DNA from: Moesziomyces globuligerus
Lineage: Eukaryota; Basidiomycota; Ustilaginomycetes; Ustilaginales; Ustilaginaceae
Direction of reading: 5' to 3'
Assembly: GCA_030849465.1 (NCBI GenBank)
Contig: JARVLF010000013.1
Coordinates: 682,001-746,000 of the forward strand
Length of the DNA: 64,000 bases
The notes under the pieces are model-generated. The model saw only the letters and a program-made list of their open reading frames with translations. It had not been told where the DNA came from and ran no database searches. This document shows, in pieces, positions 1-9,808 of the stretch (its first letter is position 1; each line of letters starts with the position of its first letter). The position numbers were made by a program, and so were the translations under genes.

Positions 1-1153
1 TTGGCGTCCAGTCGAGTAGAAGCACGTCCCTGCGGTTGCCCGAGAACACGTCAAAGTCGGCATTAACAGCTTGCGGCTGCAAAGTCGGAGCCACGTGGTC
101 GAACGCGAGCGTAGAATCCAGCGCAGTGCAGCGGAGTGTCGGACATTCGTCAAATGTCGAAGCATGCACACAGATGCCGGCAAATCAAATCGGCAAAATA
201 GGGGTCACAAAATTCGGAGCGGAAAGCTCGGTCAGCACCGGCCCGTCCTCGGGGGGCTCGCATACAGCCCAGCATGGCCAGCATACACTCACATTGACGG
301 TGTAGTACTCGCCCGGGACGTGTCGGGTCGGTCCGCACACTGCGGGCCCGACGGGGTGATGGTATCGATGGTAATCCGCTGGTGCAAGCCGGAAGATGGC
401 CAACGAGCTGCCCGGCGGGAAGCACCGGTCGGCGAGCTTCGTGTCTCCGATGAGTCTGCTCAGCGTGAAGCCCTTGCCTTTGATCCAGTACCTTGTTGAC
501 GCCGCAACGTTGTCGAACACTGTGAGACGACAGTCGGCGCACGACGAGACGATGGACGCCTCGTCCGGCTCGGCGATCGGCCGCACCCCCGGCCGCAGCT
601 TGCGGAAGAAGAAGGAGTTGAAGTTGGGATACTTGGACGGATCGGGCTGCAGAAGCTCCGACGTGTCGATCGAGTAGGTGTCGATGAACTTCTGAATGTG
701 CTCCAACACGGCTCGCGGATTCGACTTGTCGTCGTACACCTTGCCTTGGCGAACCGAGACGGTCTTGAGCAGTTCCTCGACCGACTTGTAGCGCAGGAAC
801 GACTGCTCCTTGCTCTTGTAGAACAGCAGATGCATGCCCACGCGCACGTAGATCGGCATGCTCTCAAAGATCTTCTTGCCCGGCTGGCCTCGCACCGCCA
901 CGTAGTTGCCCATGTGGTGGCTCGCGAACAGCCGCTCCAGTGTCGACTCCAAGTTGCCCGGGAAGAAGCGACTCCACCAATGCGTACGCCTCTGCACCGA
1001 GACGGCTGCAAGTGTGAAGGCCATATGGTCCGAAGCACCCACCTGGAGCTTCTCGGGCGACTCGTGCACTCGGCCGGACGACACCAGGTCCTCGAGCACC
1101 GCGGCGAGCGCCTCGTGGTCCGCAACCGGCGATGTAGTCTTTTTGGAGACCAT
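1..1153 (-). CDS. Phosphatidylserine decarboxylase, 3' end beyond window
   Basis: Enzyme of phosphatidylethanolamine synthesis that decarboxylates phosphatidylserine. Exons 293..1153 and 1..76 (running off the edge) are joined across an intron at 77..292 (GTGAGT donor, TTTGCAG acceptor). The join restores GEYYTVN-PQAVN, a core PSD segment. Also visible are FNSFFFRKLRPGVRPI and the His-rich FRLAPADYHRYHHPVGP, both hallmarks of the family. The autocleaved LGST-type motif that makes the pyruvoyl group lies beyond position 1, so activity cannot be judged. The N-terminal 150 residues show no mitochondrial presequence and no C2 domain, so this looks like the short cytosolic or endomembrane PSD class rather than a Psd2 type. 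The start at 1153 is the first ATG of the frame and fits the family. Partial only because the window ends. Confidence 0.9.
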
Positions 1154-3129
1154 CTCGAGCTAATGCTGCCTGATGGGTGATGGTACACTGCTTGCAAAGT
1201 TGGAGGTGGTCGAGCTGATGCGGAGGACAAGCAAGCTTCGCCTTTCCGGGCTCGAGCTTGCGACCCTGCCGGTTGGAGGTGCTCCTAGCTCCAACCGCCG
1301 GTTCGCGTTTAGGGGTCCAACATGCATGTCGACTTGGCAACCAACCTTTTTGCAAAAGAAAGTGTTAGGCTTTGATTGAAGAGACATGTTCACGGCTGCT
1401 TTTTCCCATCTCAGAAAATCGCGGGCAAACGCCAACCAAAAACCCCGTTCCGCTTTGGACCTGGGCAGAGATCAGAGCGCAAGCCGGCGCAGCACTAGCT
1501 GTACGCACGATGGCACGGGCCAGCTTCGCCCAGCCGACTCTTGTTGCCACCAGCGAGGGCGACCCTTGGCCTCACTTGACGAACCTGGCCTGTCAGACAG
1601 CGGCTGCGACCGCAGCTGGCCATCGAGATCTCTAGCAAGGCACAGAGCTTATGCTGGAAGGAGAGGCTGGACGCAGAGACAAGAGATCGATGTCAGTGGA
1701 GTGCGCATGAAGACAGCCTTCGACTCGCGACCTGCAATGACGAAAGGGTCCTTGCATGGTGGTGCTGCACCGTGGGCTGTCGCGACCTGCAGCCGCTCTG
1801 GCTTGCGTTGCAAGCGAAGGCCGTCTTCATCAAGGTCGCATCTGACAGCGCTTAGCCCGACCGACAGCGTCCGACCGAATCTGATGCAGCTGTCTGTCGC
1901 GGTCGCCGAAAGCGCGTCGACGCTTGCGCTTCAGGTACGACAGGACGGTTGCGAGCGTGAGCTTGCTCGCGGCTTTGGAATGACAGCCAGGCTGGGCGAA
2001 AGGTTGCAGTCGAGGGTGCAGTCGAGCGTGCGAGCGTGCGTGGGCAAACTTCGTGCTCGCCGAGGGTTGGGTGACGCAAGGCACACCGCGCGCGGTGAGT
2101 GAGTGGGTGGCCTTGACTGGTCTCCTGCTGCGATTTCGCGTCTGGCGCGGGTGGAGCTTCGCTCGACTTGGCTGGAGAGAGACGCGAAAAGTCAGAATTG
2201 ACTGGCCCACCGCCGTGCAAAAGGCGAGGCGCGTCGAGTACGAGTGGCTGGCTGCACTTGCGGCCCGCCGCCCAACGGCTGGACTATTCGACTGTTCGAC
2301 TGGTCGACTGGCCGACTGGCCGACTGAGCCCAGCCAAGTCGCACTGGGCAGAGAGAGGGGAAAGGCCAGGCCAATTTGGCGGGCTCACTCAAAACCCCCC
2401 GCCAAATCGTCGCTCACCCAAAACTCCCCCCTGCTTCCCTCCGCCAACTCTCCCTCACCCACACCACACACGCTACCGCCTGCACCGCCCGCCAACACTC
2501 ATACAGGTGAGCATATTCTAAACGCCCGCTACCGCACAGACGCGTCGAGACGTGCCAATGCCCCCCAATGCCATCGTCAATGGCCGTGCATCATCGCCAC
2601 ATCGCTTCCGTCGCCATCGCTCATCACGATCCGCTCGCGATCACAATCGACGCGTCGCCATCCAGCCATGCATCCATCCAAGCACCTAGCTGCCGGGTGG
2701 GGCTGACCGATGCGTAGCAGTGTACGGTCTGGGACTGCAGCACTGCTTCCCGTCGTGACTCAGTGCGCTCAACGTGAGCTCGCTGTTCCGCCTGGATGGT
2801 CGCCACGTCGCGTCACCGTCGTCGTCGCCATCAAGGTCCAGAGACACGAGGCTCACATCATCGCAATGCGTGGTGAGCCGGTCCGGACAGTGGCTCCAGC
2901 CAACGCGTCTCGCTTCGCGTCGGTGCTCCGGAAAATCACCGGCCAATTTCACATGCTCGTTGCCGGCCATGGGAGCAAAGCTCGACAGCTCCGTACACAG
3001 AATGCTGACTCTCCCTTCATTGCCCCCCTCCTCCGCCGTTCCCAACTTTCTTGCCGCACGTCTCCCGCAACCATATCCGCTCCCCTGCTGCGATCCACGA
3101 TTGCCCTTCTCCCCGCGGCACAGACCAAG
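1154..3129. other. Divergent intergenic region, psd / nhp6
   Basis: Nearly 2 kb with no convincing gene; ORFs up to about 240 codons here have no family features. Holds the promoters of both flanking genes. From about 2390 to 2506 the + strand is very pyrimidine-rich and ends in ACAG|GTGAGC, which looks like a transcribed leader followed by a 5' splice site for nhp6. Confidence 0.6.
2281..2330. repeat. Degenerate CGACTGG tandem repeat
   Basis: About six imperfect 8-9 bp units of the type TCGACTGG / CCGACTGG in a row, upstream of nhp6. Confidence 0.7.
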
Positions 3130-3429
3130 ATGGCCAAGGCAGACACCAAGACCAAGTCGTCGACTTCGACGCAGAAGCGCACCACCAAGTCCAAGAAGGA
3201 CCCCGCCGCCCCCAAGCGCCCGCTTTCGGCGTACATGTTCTTCTCGCAGGACCACCGCGAGCGCGTCAAGGCTGCCAACCCCGAGGCTGGCTTTGGTGAC
3301 GTCGGCCGCCTGCTCGGTGCCAAGTGGAAGGAGATGTCGGACGCCGAGAAGAAGCCCTACAACGACATGGCCAACCGCGACAAGGCGCGTGCCGAGGCCG
3401 AGAAGGCTGCTTACAACAAGCGCCGATGA
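3130..3429 (+). CDS. nhp6: Nhp6-type HMG-box nonhistone chromosomal protein
   Basis: Small chromatin architectural protein of 99 residues that bends DNA without sequence specificity and assists FACT. A basic Lys/Thr/Ser tail (residues 1-25) precedes a single HMG box (about 26-96) with the hallmark [11 protein letters not shown], then [19 protein letters not shown]. The size matches yeast Nhp6A/B. The open frame runs upstream to about 2710, but homology begins only at the ATG at 3130, so the internal start is chosen. A probable leader intron (donor near 2507, acceptor near 3124, just before CCAAGATG) would place this ATG close to the exon start. The coding part is intronless. It is convergent with the citrate carrier. 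Confidence 0.93.
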   Translation: MAKADTKTKSSTSTQKRTTKSKKDPAAPKRPLSAYMFFSQDHRERVKAANPEAGFGDVGRLLGAKWKEMSDAEKKPYNDMANRDKARAEAEKAAYNKRR

Positions 3430-3882
3430 TCGCTTACTTGCGCTCCTCCTGTAGCGCGTACGTGATCCGTCTCTAGCTTCTCTCTTGATATCCCACTCCC
3501 CTGGCTGCTACTTTCCCTTCAGCGTCTCCGGCTCGATCGTGTACCATTTGCCCCTTGCCTGCCTCTTGGCCTTTCATTTCGCTCGCTCGCTCGCTCGCTC
3601 GATCGATGTGTCGGACGCCTGCTTGGGTCATGTAGGCCGCCAGCGGCTGTGCCACACTTGTACTATGATACTTGGCTTTTTCCCCCTTTGTCGCTCTGCG
3701 TGGTTCGTGCTGTGCTTGTTGGAAGGATGAGCGGCTGGAAGTAGCTGTCTGGGAGCGCGCTTGTGGTGCCTGGTTGCTGAGCCGCTGCCGCTCGGAGGCG
3801 GGAGCCGAAGCGGAGGCGGTAATGAAGCTGAATGAAGCCGAATGAAGCTGTATTTTGTGCGGTGGCGCACTGGGGGATGACT
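3430..3882. other. Convergent 3' flanks of nhp6 and the citrate carrier
   Basis: Carries both 3' untranslated regions. A (CGCT)n tract lies at 3580-3601. No gene seen. Confidence 0.6.
3580..3601. repeat. (CGCT)5 microsatellite
   Basis: Five perfect CGCT units followed by GATCGATG, in the 3' flank of nhp6. Confidence 0.9.
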
Positions 3883-5099
3883 TTACATGGTCTTTGCGCC
3901 GAGGACGCTCATGATTTCCTCGTAGACGGTGAAGACGATGCCACCCGAGAGGACGAGGCGAGCGAGACGCGGGGTAGCGCCGCGCCAGAAGGCGAGGATG
4001 CCCTCTTCGCGCAGCGTGACGGCCGCACAGTTGAACGTGTTGCGGTACTTTGTGCGCGCCTCGAGCGTCTGCATCCTCGTCTTGATCACACTGCATCGTT
4101 ACGAAGCCAAAGCAAAGGGAGCAAAGATCGGTCAGCTACCATCCCACGTCATCGCTGCTGGGGTTGCGACTGAGTGTAGAGAGGGGGAAACTTACTCCAA
4201 CGGCATGGTTGCATCTGCCACAGCAAGCAAATCAGCATCAGAAATAGACAGGATGTAAGAGTCAGAAAGGTCAGCTTGACACGAGAAGAGCAGACGTGCA
4301 AGGGAGGGAGCGACTCACAGACGGTGACGATGCCAGCGACGGCGCCGATACCAAAGGTGATGCCGCCTGGCAACGACTGTCCCGGGCGTGCACTGCCGCT
4401 GACAAAGTTTTTGAGCGTTGAGTAGGTTCCGAAGCGCACTGCCGAGTTGGCGCCCTGTCGGAGCATGACGGGGAAGAGACCACGATAGATGCCCCTGATG
4501 CCCTCCTCCTTGACGATGGCCGCGGTGCCCGGAACGAGCCCTCGCGGATACTTGGGCACGGCGCGCTTGCCGTCGTCGATGAGCTTGGTCTTGATGGTCT
4601 CGGACGGCGTCACAGCGAAGACTGCCTCCATCATACCTGCGCCCAAGCCAGCGAGGAGCGAACGAGGACCGGAGAGCTTGCCGTTCTCGTCGGTGAGCAT
4701 CGTCTTGAAGTGGTCGTAGCTCAGGAACCTCACGCCGGCCTTGATGGCATTGCCCGTCACCAGCGCACCGCATCCCGAGTAGAGGCCGATGAAGCCGTCC
4801 TTGGCGATGGTGTTGCGCACGATGGTGATGGGGCCCGGCGCCTTCTCGCCCGCCTTTGCTGCAAACTGCGAGACCGTCTTGGTGTACTCGATCGGATACG
4901 TGGTGAAGCCCTCGACGGCACCGGCAGTCGTACCGGCTATGAGCGAGTACAGCGGCTTGTCCTTGCGCTGCGCGGTCTGCGTCGGCGTGGCGGCCGCTTT
5001 GCGCGGTCCGGGCGCTACATCCTTGACCGCGCTGTAGGCCGAGGAGGCGGCGTCCGAGATCGAGGACGACGCCGACGAGGAGGATGCGGCGCTGCTCAT
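3883..5099 (-). CDS. ctp1: Mitochondrial tricarboxylate (citrate) carrier, Ctp1 type
   Basis: Inner-membrane carrier that exchanges citrate for malate or other tricarboxylates, supplying cytosolic acetyl-CoA. Three exons: 4319..5099, a 19-nt exon 4196..4214, and 3883..4090, giving 335 residues. Splicing makes GIVTVYATMPLDVIKTRMQT continuous. The three mitochondrial-carrier repeats show PIEYTK, PSETIK and PLDVIK, the PX[DE]XX[KR] signatures. YKYR-like spacing, repeat length and the wording around the third signature fit Ctp1 of yeast and SLC25A1. A Ser/Ala-rich leader of about 55 residues precedes repeat 1. The ATG at 5099 is preferred over the upstream in-frame start because the upstream part is not carrier-like. 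Substrate is inferred from the family. Confidence 0.92.
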
Positions 5100-5754
5100 G
5101 ATCGGCACGAGGACGAAGGGACGGAAACCTCTGAGCTTTTGCAGGTGGTGGAGGTGGTGATGCTGGCGGTGGGATCCGAGCTCAAGCGTGGTGTCTTGGT
5201 TGGACGATGCCGTCGATAGGGGAAAGGGTGGTGGGTGATACTGCAGAAGTCGGGAAAAGGCCGGGGTTGGAAGCAAGTCCGGAGAGCAAGGCGAGGGCTG
5301 ACTCGCATTTCGCGAGTGCAGTCACTCTGCAGCTGCACTTCCAAATCGCCAACTTAACCGCTTTCAAGCTTTCAACCTCCCCATGGCTGATATCCGTCCG
5401 GATTTTTTTGGAAGGAAAGCTGGTACATAAGCTCGATGTAACAGATCAAGGGCGTTGACCTGCTCACACGTGACGTTGCTTCGCAAGGTCAGAGCTTGAG
5501 CTTGTTCCGCTCAGACGACTGGAGCCGCCATTGCATGCGGCACTGTCACGTCACCTCGGACTCCAACACTCACACTTCCATCCTCCATCTTCCGGCAGCG
5601 CCATTCTACGTTCAGCCGTCGCTCGTCCTGCGCACCGCCTCGTCTCCTTCTATCCTACGCGCCGACCCGATCCGACCTCATCCTAGTCGGTCATACGTTT
5701 CCGCAGATCTTCACTTTACTCCCCGGCTACTGAAGCGGGAAGCCGACTGGCGCC
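5100..5754. other. Divergent promoter region, ctp1 / srp9
   Basis: No gene seen. Leader-like CT-rich sequence on the + strand from about 5560 to 5700 precedes the srp9 ATG. Confidence 0.5.
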
Positions 5755-6159
5755 ATGGTGTACATCAAGGACTGGCCCGAGTTCCAGCAGAGGAGCATCA
5801 AGCTGTATCGGCAGAACCCACACAAGGCGCGCTACCTCGTCAAGTCGCGCGCCTCGACATGCAGCCTCACGCTCAAGGTCACCGACGACACCACCACGCT
5901 CAAGTACCGCACGCGCTCCTCGGCTATCCTCGGCCGTCTGGAGATCTTCAACAAGGCCATGATGCTCGCCATGGCCGGCTCGGAGCAACCGCTCCAAGAG
6001 GCGAATCCGGAACCACAGACTTCCGCATCCGCGGCAGCAGCATCACAACCATCAGCACCAGCAGCACCCGACGCCAACGCACCAAACGGCGCATCGCAAG
6101 CATCACAATCCGCCACCGCATCCGATAAGAAGAAGAAAAAGAAGAAGGGCAAAAAGTGA
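5755..6159 (+). CDS. srp9: Signal recognition particle 9 kDa subunit (SRP9/Srp21)
   Basis: Cytosolic SRP subunit that binds the Alu domain of SRP RNA and contributes to elongation arrest. 134 residues. The SRP9 fold occupies residues 1-80: MVYIKDWPEFQQRS at the start, then LYRQNPHKARYLVK and TLKVTDDTTTLKYRT, diagnostic for the family. The rest is an Ala/Ser/Pro-rich linker and a terminal run of lysines (KKKKKKKGKK), which plausibly contacts RNA. It is longer than animal SRP9 (86 residues) but resembles fungal Srp21 in having a C-terminal extension. The start is fixed by conserved MVYIKDW. Intronless; convergent with the RING-CH gene. Confidence 0.92.
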   Translation: MVYIKDWPEFQQRSIKLYRQNPHKARYLVKSRASTCSLTLKVTDDTTTLKYRTRSSAILGRLEIFNKAMMLAMAGSEQPLQEANPEPQTSASAAAASQPSAPAAPDANAPNGASQASQSATASDKKKKKKKGKK

Positions 6160-6410
6160 AAGTTCTCTCCTTCCGTCGCCTCTTTCTCCCCAGGGGATGA
6201 GACTCATCTGCATATCTGCCCATGCCGCCCAGCATCCATGCTGTACCATACCGCAATCACACTTTGACAGCTCACATCCCATCATCCGCGCTGCATGTCG
6301 ACCTCTCACAGACACACATGCACACACGCACATAGCACGCCATGCGACGCTTCCGAGTATCCATACGAGATGCAGAATTGACAAGAGCAGCTCGCGCCTC
6401 TAGCTCGAGC

Positions 6411-8192
6411 TCAGTTGCGCAGATCGAGACCCGAGACCAGGCCGGCTTGGAAGGGAAGGTCCTTGATGGTGGTTCGGTTGCGCTGGCTGAGCCTCTGGTA
6501 CTTGTAGAGCAAGGCGGCTGCGTCTCTGACGACGGCAAACACGCCTGCGCCCACCGCGTTGCGGAACCACACCGGATCGAGATCGTCGTAGCTCTGCGCG
6601 TAGGAGAGACTGCCAAATCTTGTTCTGTAGGCGATCCGGTTCGCGTCTTCCGGATCAGAGTCGAACAGCGGCACTCGGCCGCGGAAGATCGCAGCGATCG
6701 GCGAGGGAGCCGCAGCGTCGGACGACGTCTTGGTCGGCGTAGCGCTGGTGGTGTAGAAGGAGCGGAGGATCGACGAAGACGAGCCAGCGTGCAGGCCCTT
6801 GATGCCAAGGAAGCGAGCGAGCATAGGAGAGTAGCGAGCGAGGTGCGCCAGGACACGGCCCATCAGATTCGCGATGAACGGCATGCTGAGCGCACCGAAG
6901 AACATGCGGCCCAACGAGCGGTGCGAGACGTAGACGGTCTCGCTCACCCCTTCTCCACCAGCGGCACCATCGCCACCGCGCCTGACGTGAAGCTCCACTG
7001 TCGGCCCATCGGCACCCTCGGGCAAGTTGGGCACGCCCAGGTCCGGGTCGGCATCCACCAGATAGCTATCCGTCTGGCCCACGACGACGAGACGCCGACG
7101 AATTCGCCTGCCCGCAGAGCTCGAGGCCAGATCAGAGCTGGTGCCGCTGTAGAAGGGCCGGAGCACGGCGCGGTACACCCTGCGTCTCAAGGAGAGGTAG
7201 AAGCCTCGTACCCAGGGGATCAACACCGCCGTCAGCGCCGGTCCGGGCGGGTAGGTCCGATTGCCGGCGATGCCAAAGTCGATCCCATTCTTGAAGAGAC
7301 AATTGCTCGCTTGAGCCAAGGCCATGGGTATGCCATCGATGTGAAATGCCAGCATCGCGGGGACCCATCTCCATGACGAGTTGAAGGCATCGAACCTCGA
7401 GAAGAAGAGCGCGAGTGGAAGGAGCGGAAGCTCGATCCAGTAGTGCCATGGCCACGGGGTAGCGAGTGCCCTGCGAGCCGCGTCTTTTCCGAGGAACGCG
7501 CGCAGGGCCACACAGCTATACGTGGTATTTGTGAGCAGCACAGAGCCACCTACGACGCCAAGGGCGAGGAGGGGCTGAGCGACCGTAGTGAGCCTGTCCA
7601 ACGACTCGAAGAGCCTGAGCAGCGGCGATTTGGCGTTGATCAGCACGTAGGGCGCCTTGCACTGCGGGCATGTGACTTCTGTCTGCAGCGGATGATCTCG
7701 ATTGCTCTGTTCGATCCAGCGGAGCAGGCAGCTCTCGTGCGCTACGAGGGTGCAGTTGCACGGATGGACGAAGCGGCGCCTCCGGCCTGCGGACGTGCTG
7801 GATGCTTGGGCGTCGGCAGGCGACGACGACGGCGCATCCTCTTCCTCCTCGGAGCAGATCCAGCACGATCTGGTCCGAAGGTCGCGAACGGTGACCGTTC
7901 GTTGCTTGGGCGGAGGATCCGGCCTGTCCCCGGAGAACCTCGGCGGGAGCTCGTTCGGGAAGCGATAAACGCGAGCCGAGCCGTCTGCGTTTGAATACGC
8001 GTGGTCGAGCTGCGAGGAGCCAAAGGTAGCAGTGGAGTACGATGCGGATGCTGTTGGCGATGGCAGGAGGTCGCTTTCGAGCCGGGCGGTGTCGTGCGGA
8101 GAGCTGGCGGAGGGCCCAGCTGCTGGATTCGAAGTGGAGGTGGGCGTGGAAGGTGCCGAGGCGGCGTCCTGTGAGTTGTGCTGCTGCGACAT
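6411..8192 (-). CDS. RING-CH (MARCH-like) membrane E3 ubiquitin ligase
   Basis: Predicted membrane-bound ubiquitin ligase of 593 residues. A Ser/Thr/Pro-rich N-terminus is followed at about residues 110-172 by a C4HC3 RING-CH finger: CWIC, then CNC, HESC, and CPQC. A roughly 20-residue acidic/Ser/Ala insertion splits the second zinc-ligand pair. After the finger come several hydrophobic segments (around TTVAQPLLALGVVGGSVLL and WIELPLLPLALFFSRF), so the protein is probably polytopic, as in Ssm4/Doa10 or MARCH proteins, although much shorter than Doa10. The start at 8192 (MSQQHNSQ) is chosen because the upstream frame is not conserved-looking; 8240 is the alternative. Substrates are unknown. 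Confidence 0.82.
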   Translation of the reverse strand: MSQQHNSQDAASAPSTPTSTSNPAAGPSASSPHDTARLESDLLPSPTASASYSTATFGSSQLDHAYSNADGSARVYRFPNELPPRFSGDRPDPPPKQRTVTVRDLRTRSCWICSEEEEDAPSSSPADAQASSTSAGRRRRFVHPCNCTLVAHESCLLRWIEQSNRDHPLQTEVTCPQCKAPYVLINAKSPLLRLFESLDRLTTVAQPLLALGVVGGSVLLTNTTYSCVALRAFLGKDAARRALATPWPWHYWIELPLLPLALFFSRFDAFNSSWRWVPAMLAFHIDGIPMALAQASNCLFKNGIDFGIAGNRTYPPGPALTAVLIPWVRGFYLSLRRRVYRAVLRPFYSGTSSDLASSSAGRRIRRRLVVVGQTDSYLVDADPDLGVPNLPEGADGPTVELHVRRGGDGAAGGEGVSETVYVSHRSLGRMFFGALSMPFIANLMGRVLAHLARYSPMLARFLGIKGLHAGSSSSILRSFYTTSATPTKTSSDAAAPSPIAAIFRGRVPLFDSDPEDANRIAYRTRFGSLSYAQSYDDLDPVWFRNAVGAGVFAVVRDAAALLYKYQRLSQRNRTTIKDLPFQAGLVSGLDLRN

Positions 8193-8544
8193 GTTGCAGC
8201 AGGTCCGATCTGGTCGCAGCGACAAGCTAGCCCAGAGCAAGGGACGAATGAAGATGGTGATAGTTGACAGGCAAGAGCACTAGACACGCTCCACGACCGG
8301 ACAAAGAGAACGAGAGCTCGGACAAAAGGATCTCAACCGGCTCTCGGCGAGTGGGAATCCGTGAATATCTGCAGCTGCGCTCAAGAGCGTGATCAGCCAT
8401 TTGACAGCTCTCCGCAGCGCAGCACGCAAACCTCCACTTCTGGCTGCGCGCCGAAAGACACACTCCGGCGCGCTCAGCTGCTGCTTTCTTCCAAAGTCGC
8501 CCGCTAAGTTCACCTCCGGACCATCGACACTGACCACAACCGCC
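8193..8544. other. Divergent promoter region, RING-CH ligase / ALKBH6
   Basis: About 350 bp with no gene seen; contains both promoters and leaders. Confidence 0.5.
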
Positions 8545-9665
8545 ATGTCGGTTCTCGAAGCGCCGTCGCAGGAGCAGTGGGACTTGGAAGCGCATCGCAT
8601 CTCGATCCCACCCAACGCAGGCCCAAATCAGTTTGCTTCTTCCTCCTCCTCCTCCAAGACTGAGGATGCAGGCGGCTTCTTCTACATCCCCAACTTTATC
8701 ACCGAGGACGAGGAGCGCTTCTTGACCGAGTCGCTGCTCTCGGCGCCGAAGCCGAAATGGAAGGTGCTGCAGAACCGGAGGCTGCAGGAGTGGGGCGGCC
8801 AGATGCACGCCAAGAACAACACGCTCATGCCGCAAGCCATGCCGGACTTCTTCAGCTCATACCCGGACCTCATCGCGCGTCTCCGCAGCACGCACGCCTT
8901 TGACGAGTCCAAGCACGGCGAGCCTAACCATTGCCTCGTCAACGAGTATCTGGCCGGCCAGGGCATCATGCCGCACGAGGACGGGCCAGCGTACTTCCCC
9001 GCGGTCGCAACCGTGAGCCTCGGATCGCACACGCTGCTCGACATCTACCGCTACGTCGACGAGGATCTGCAGAAGGACTTTGACGAGCGCATGAAGGAGC
9101 ACGACCAGAAGGCCGCACAAGGCCAGCCTGCGAGTGCAGCGGATGCAACCGGGGCGAAGGCGTCCGAGTCGACCAAAACGCCGGTCGTGCCCAAGGAGAG
9201 GATCGAGGGCAACGTGCGGATCGTTCGCGGCGCCAGGGCCAGAGAGCCTACGCCGGTGTTCTCGATACTACAAGAGCCGCGATCGCTGCTGATCACCACG
9301 GGAGACGTGTATAAGTGAGTGTCATTTGCACGCCGTCGTTGCCGATCCTACTACCGTGACTGACGTTTGAGATTCAACCCGATGACAGGAGCTATCTGCA
9401 CGGCATTGCTGAACGCAAAGTAGACACGCCTGCGCAGCTGGCGCAGGTGGCCAACGAGATGCTACTCTCGGAGCCACGCATACGTGCTACAGTCGAGAAA
9501 GCCAAGCAAACCGCGCGCAACGATCGGCAGGCTGCAGCTAGCAGCGAAGATGCAGCAGAGGGGCTGGAAAGGAGCACGCGGCTCAGCCTCACGTTCCGAG
9601 ACGTGGAGAAGGTGAGCAAGGGCGTGGCTGCCATGATGGCTTTTCTGCAGAGTGGCAAACGCTAG
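8545..9665 (+). CDS. ALKBH6-like Fe(II)/2-oxoglutarate dioxygenase
   Basis: AlkB-family oxygenase of 348 residues, closest by layout to ALKBH6. Exons 8545..9314 and 9389..9665 are joined across a 74-nt intron; the join gives DVYKSYLHGI. Iron ligands are visible: H144 and D146 in MPHEDGPAY and H261 in YLHGI. R321 and R327 form the RxxxxxR 2-oxoglutarate/substrate signature in RLSLTFR. The jelly-roll part also has WGGQMH, HCLVNEYLAG and VSLGSHTLLDIY. A charged, Ala-rich insertion (about residues 185-220) interrupts the core. The true substrate of ALKBH6 proteins is not settled, so only the chemistry is claimed. Convergent with the next gene, 143 bp apart. Confidence 0.9.
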
Positions 9666-9808
9666 ACGCGGCACAGGCGATCCACAAATACAAATACTCT
9701 TGCTCAATGCCTCGTGTGCTGGAGGGCCTTCCCAACCTCTTCGAGTGTGATTGCTCTGGTGATATCGAGCGCCTCTGTACGATGCGTGTGTTGCACAGTT
9801 TTGGGATT

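Noticed and set aside
1386..2102. 238-codon + strand ORF in the psd/nhp6 gap
   Set aside because: No family motif, weak codon preference, and overlapping ORFs of similar length in other frames.
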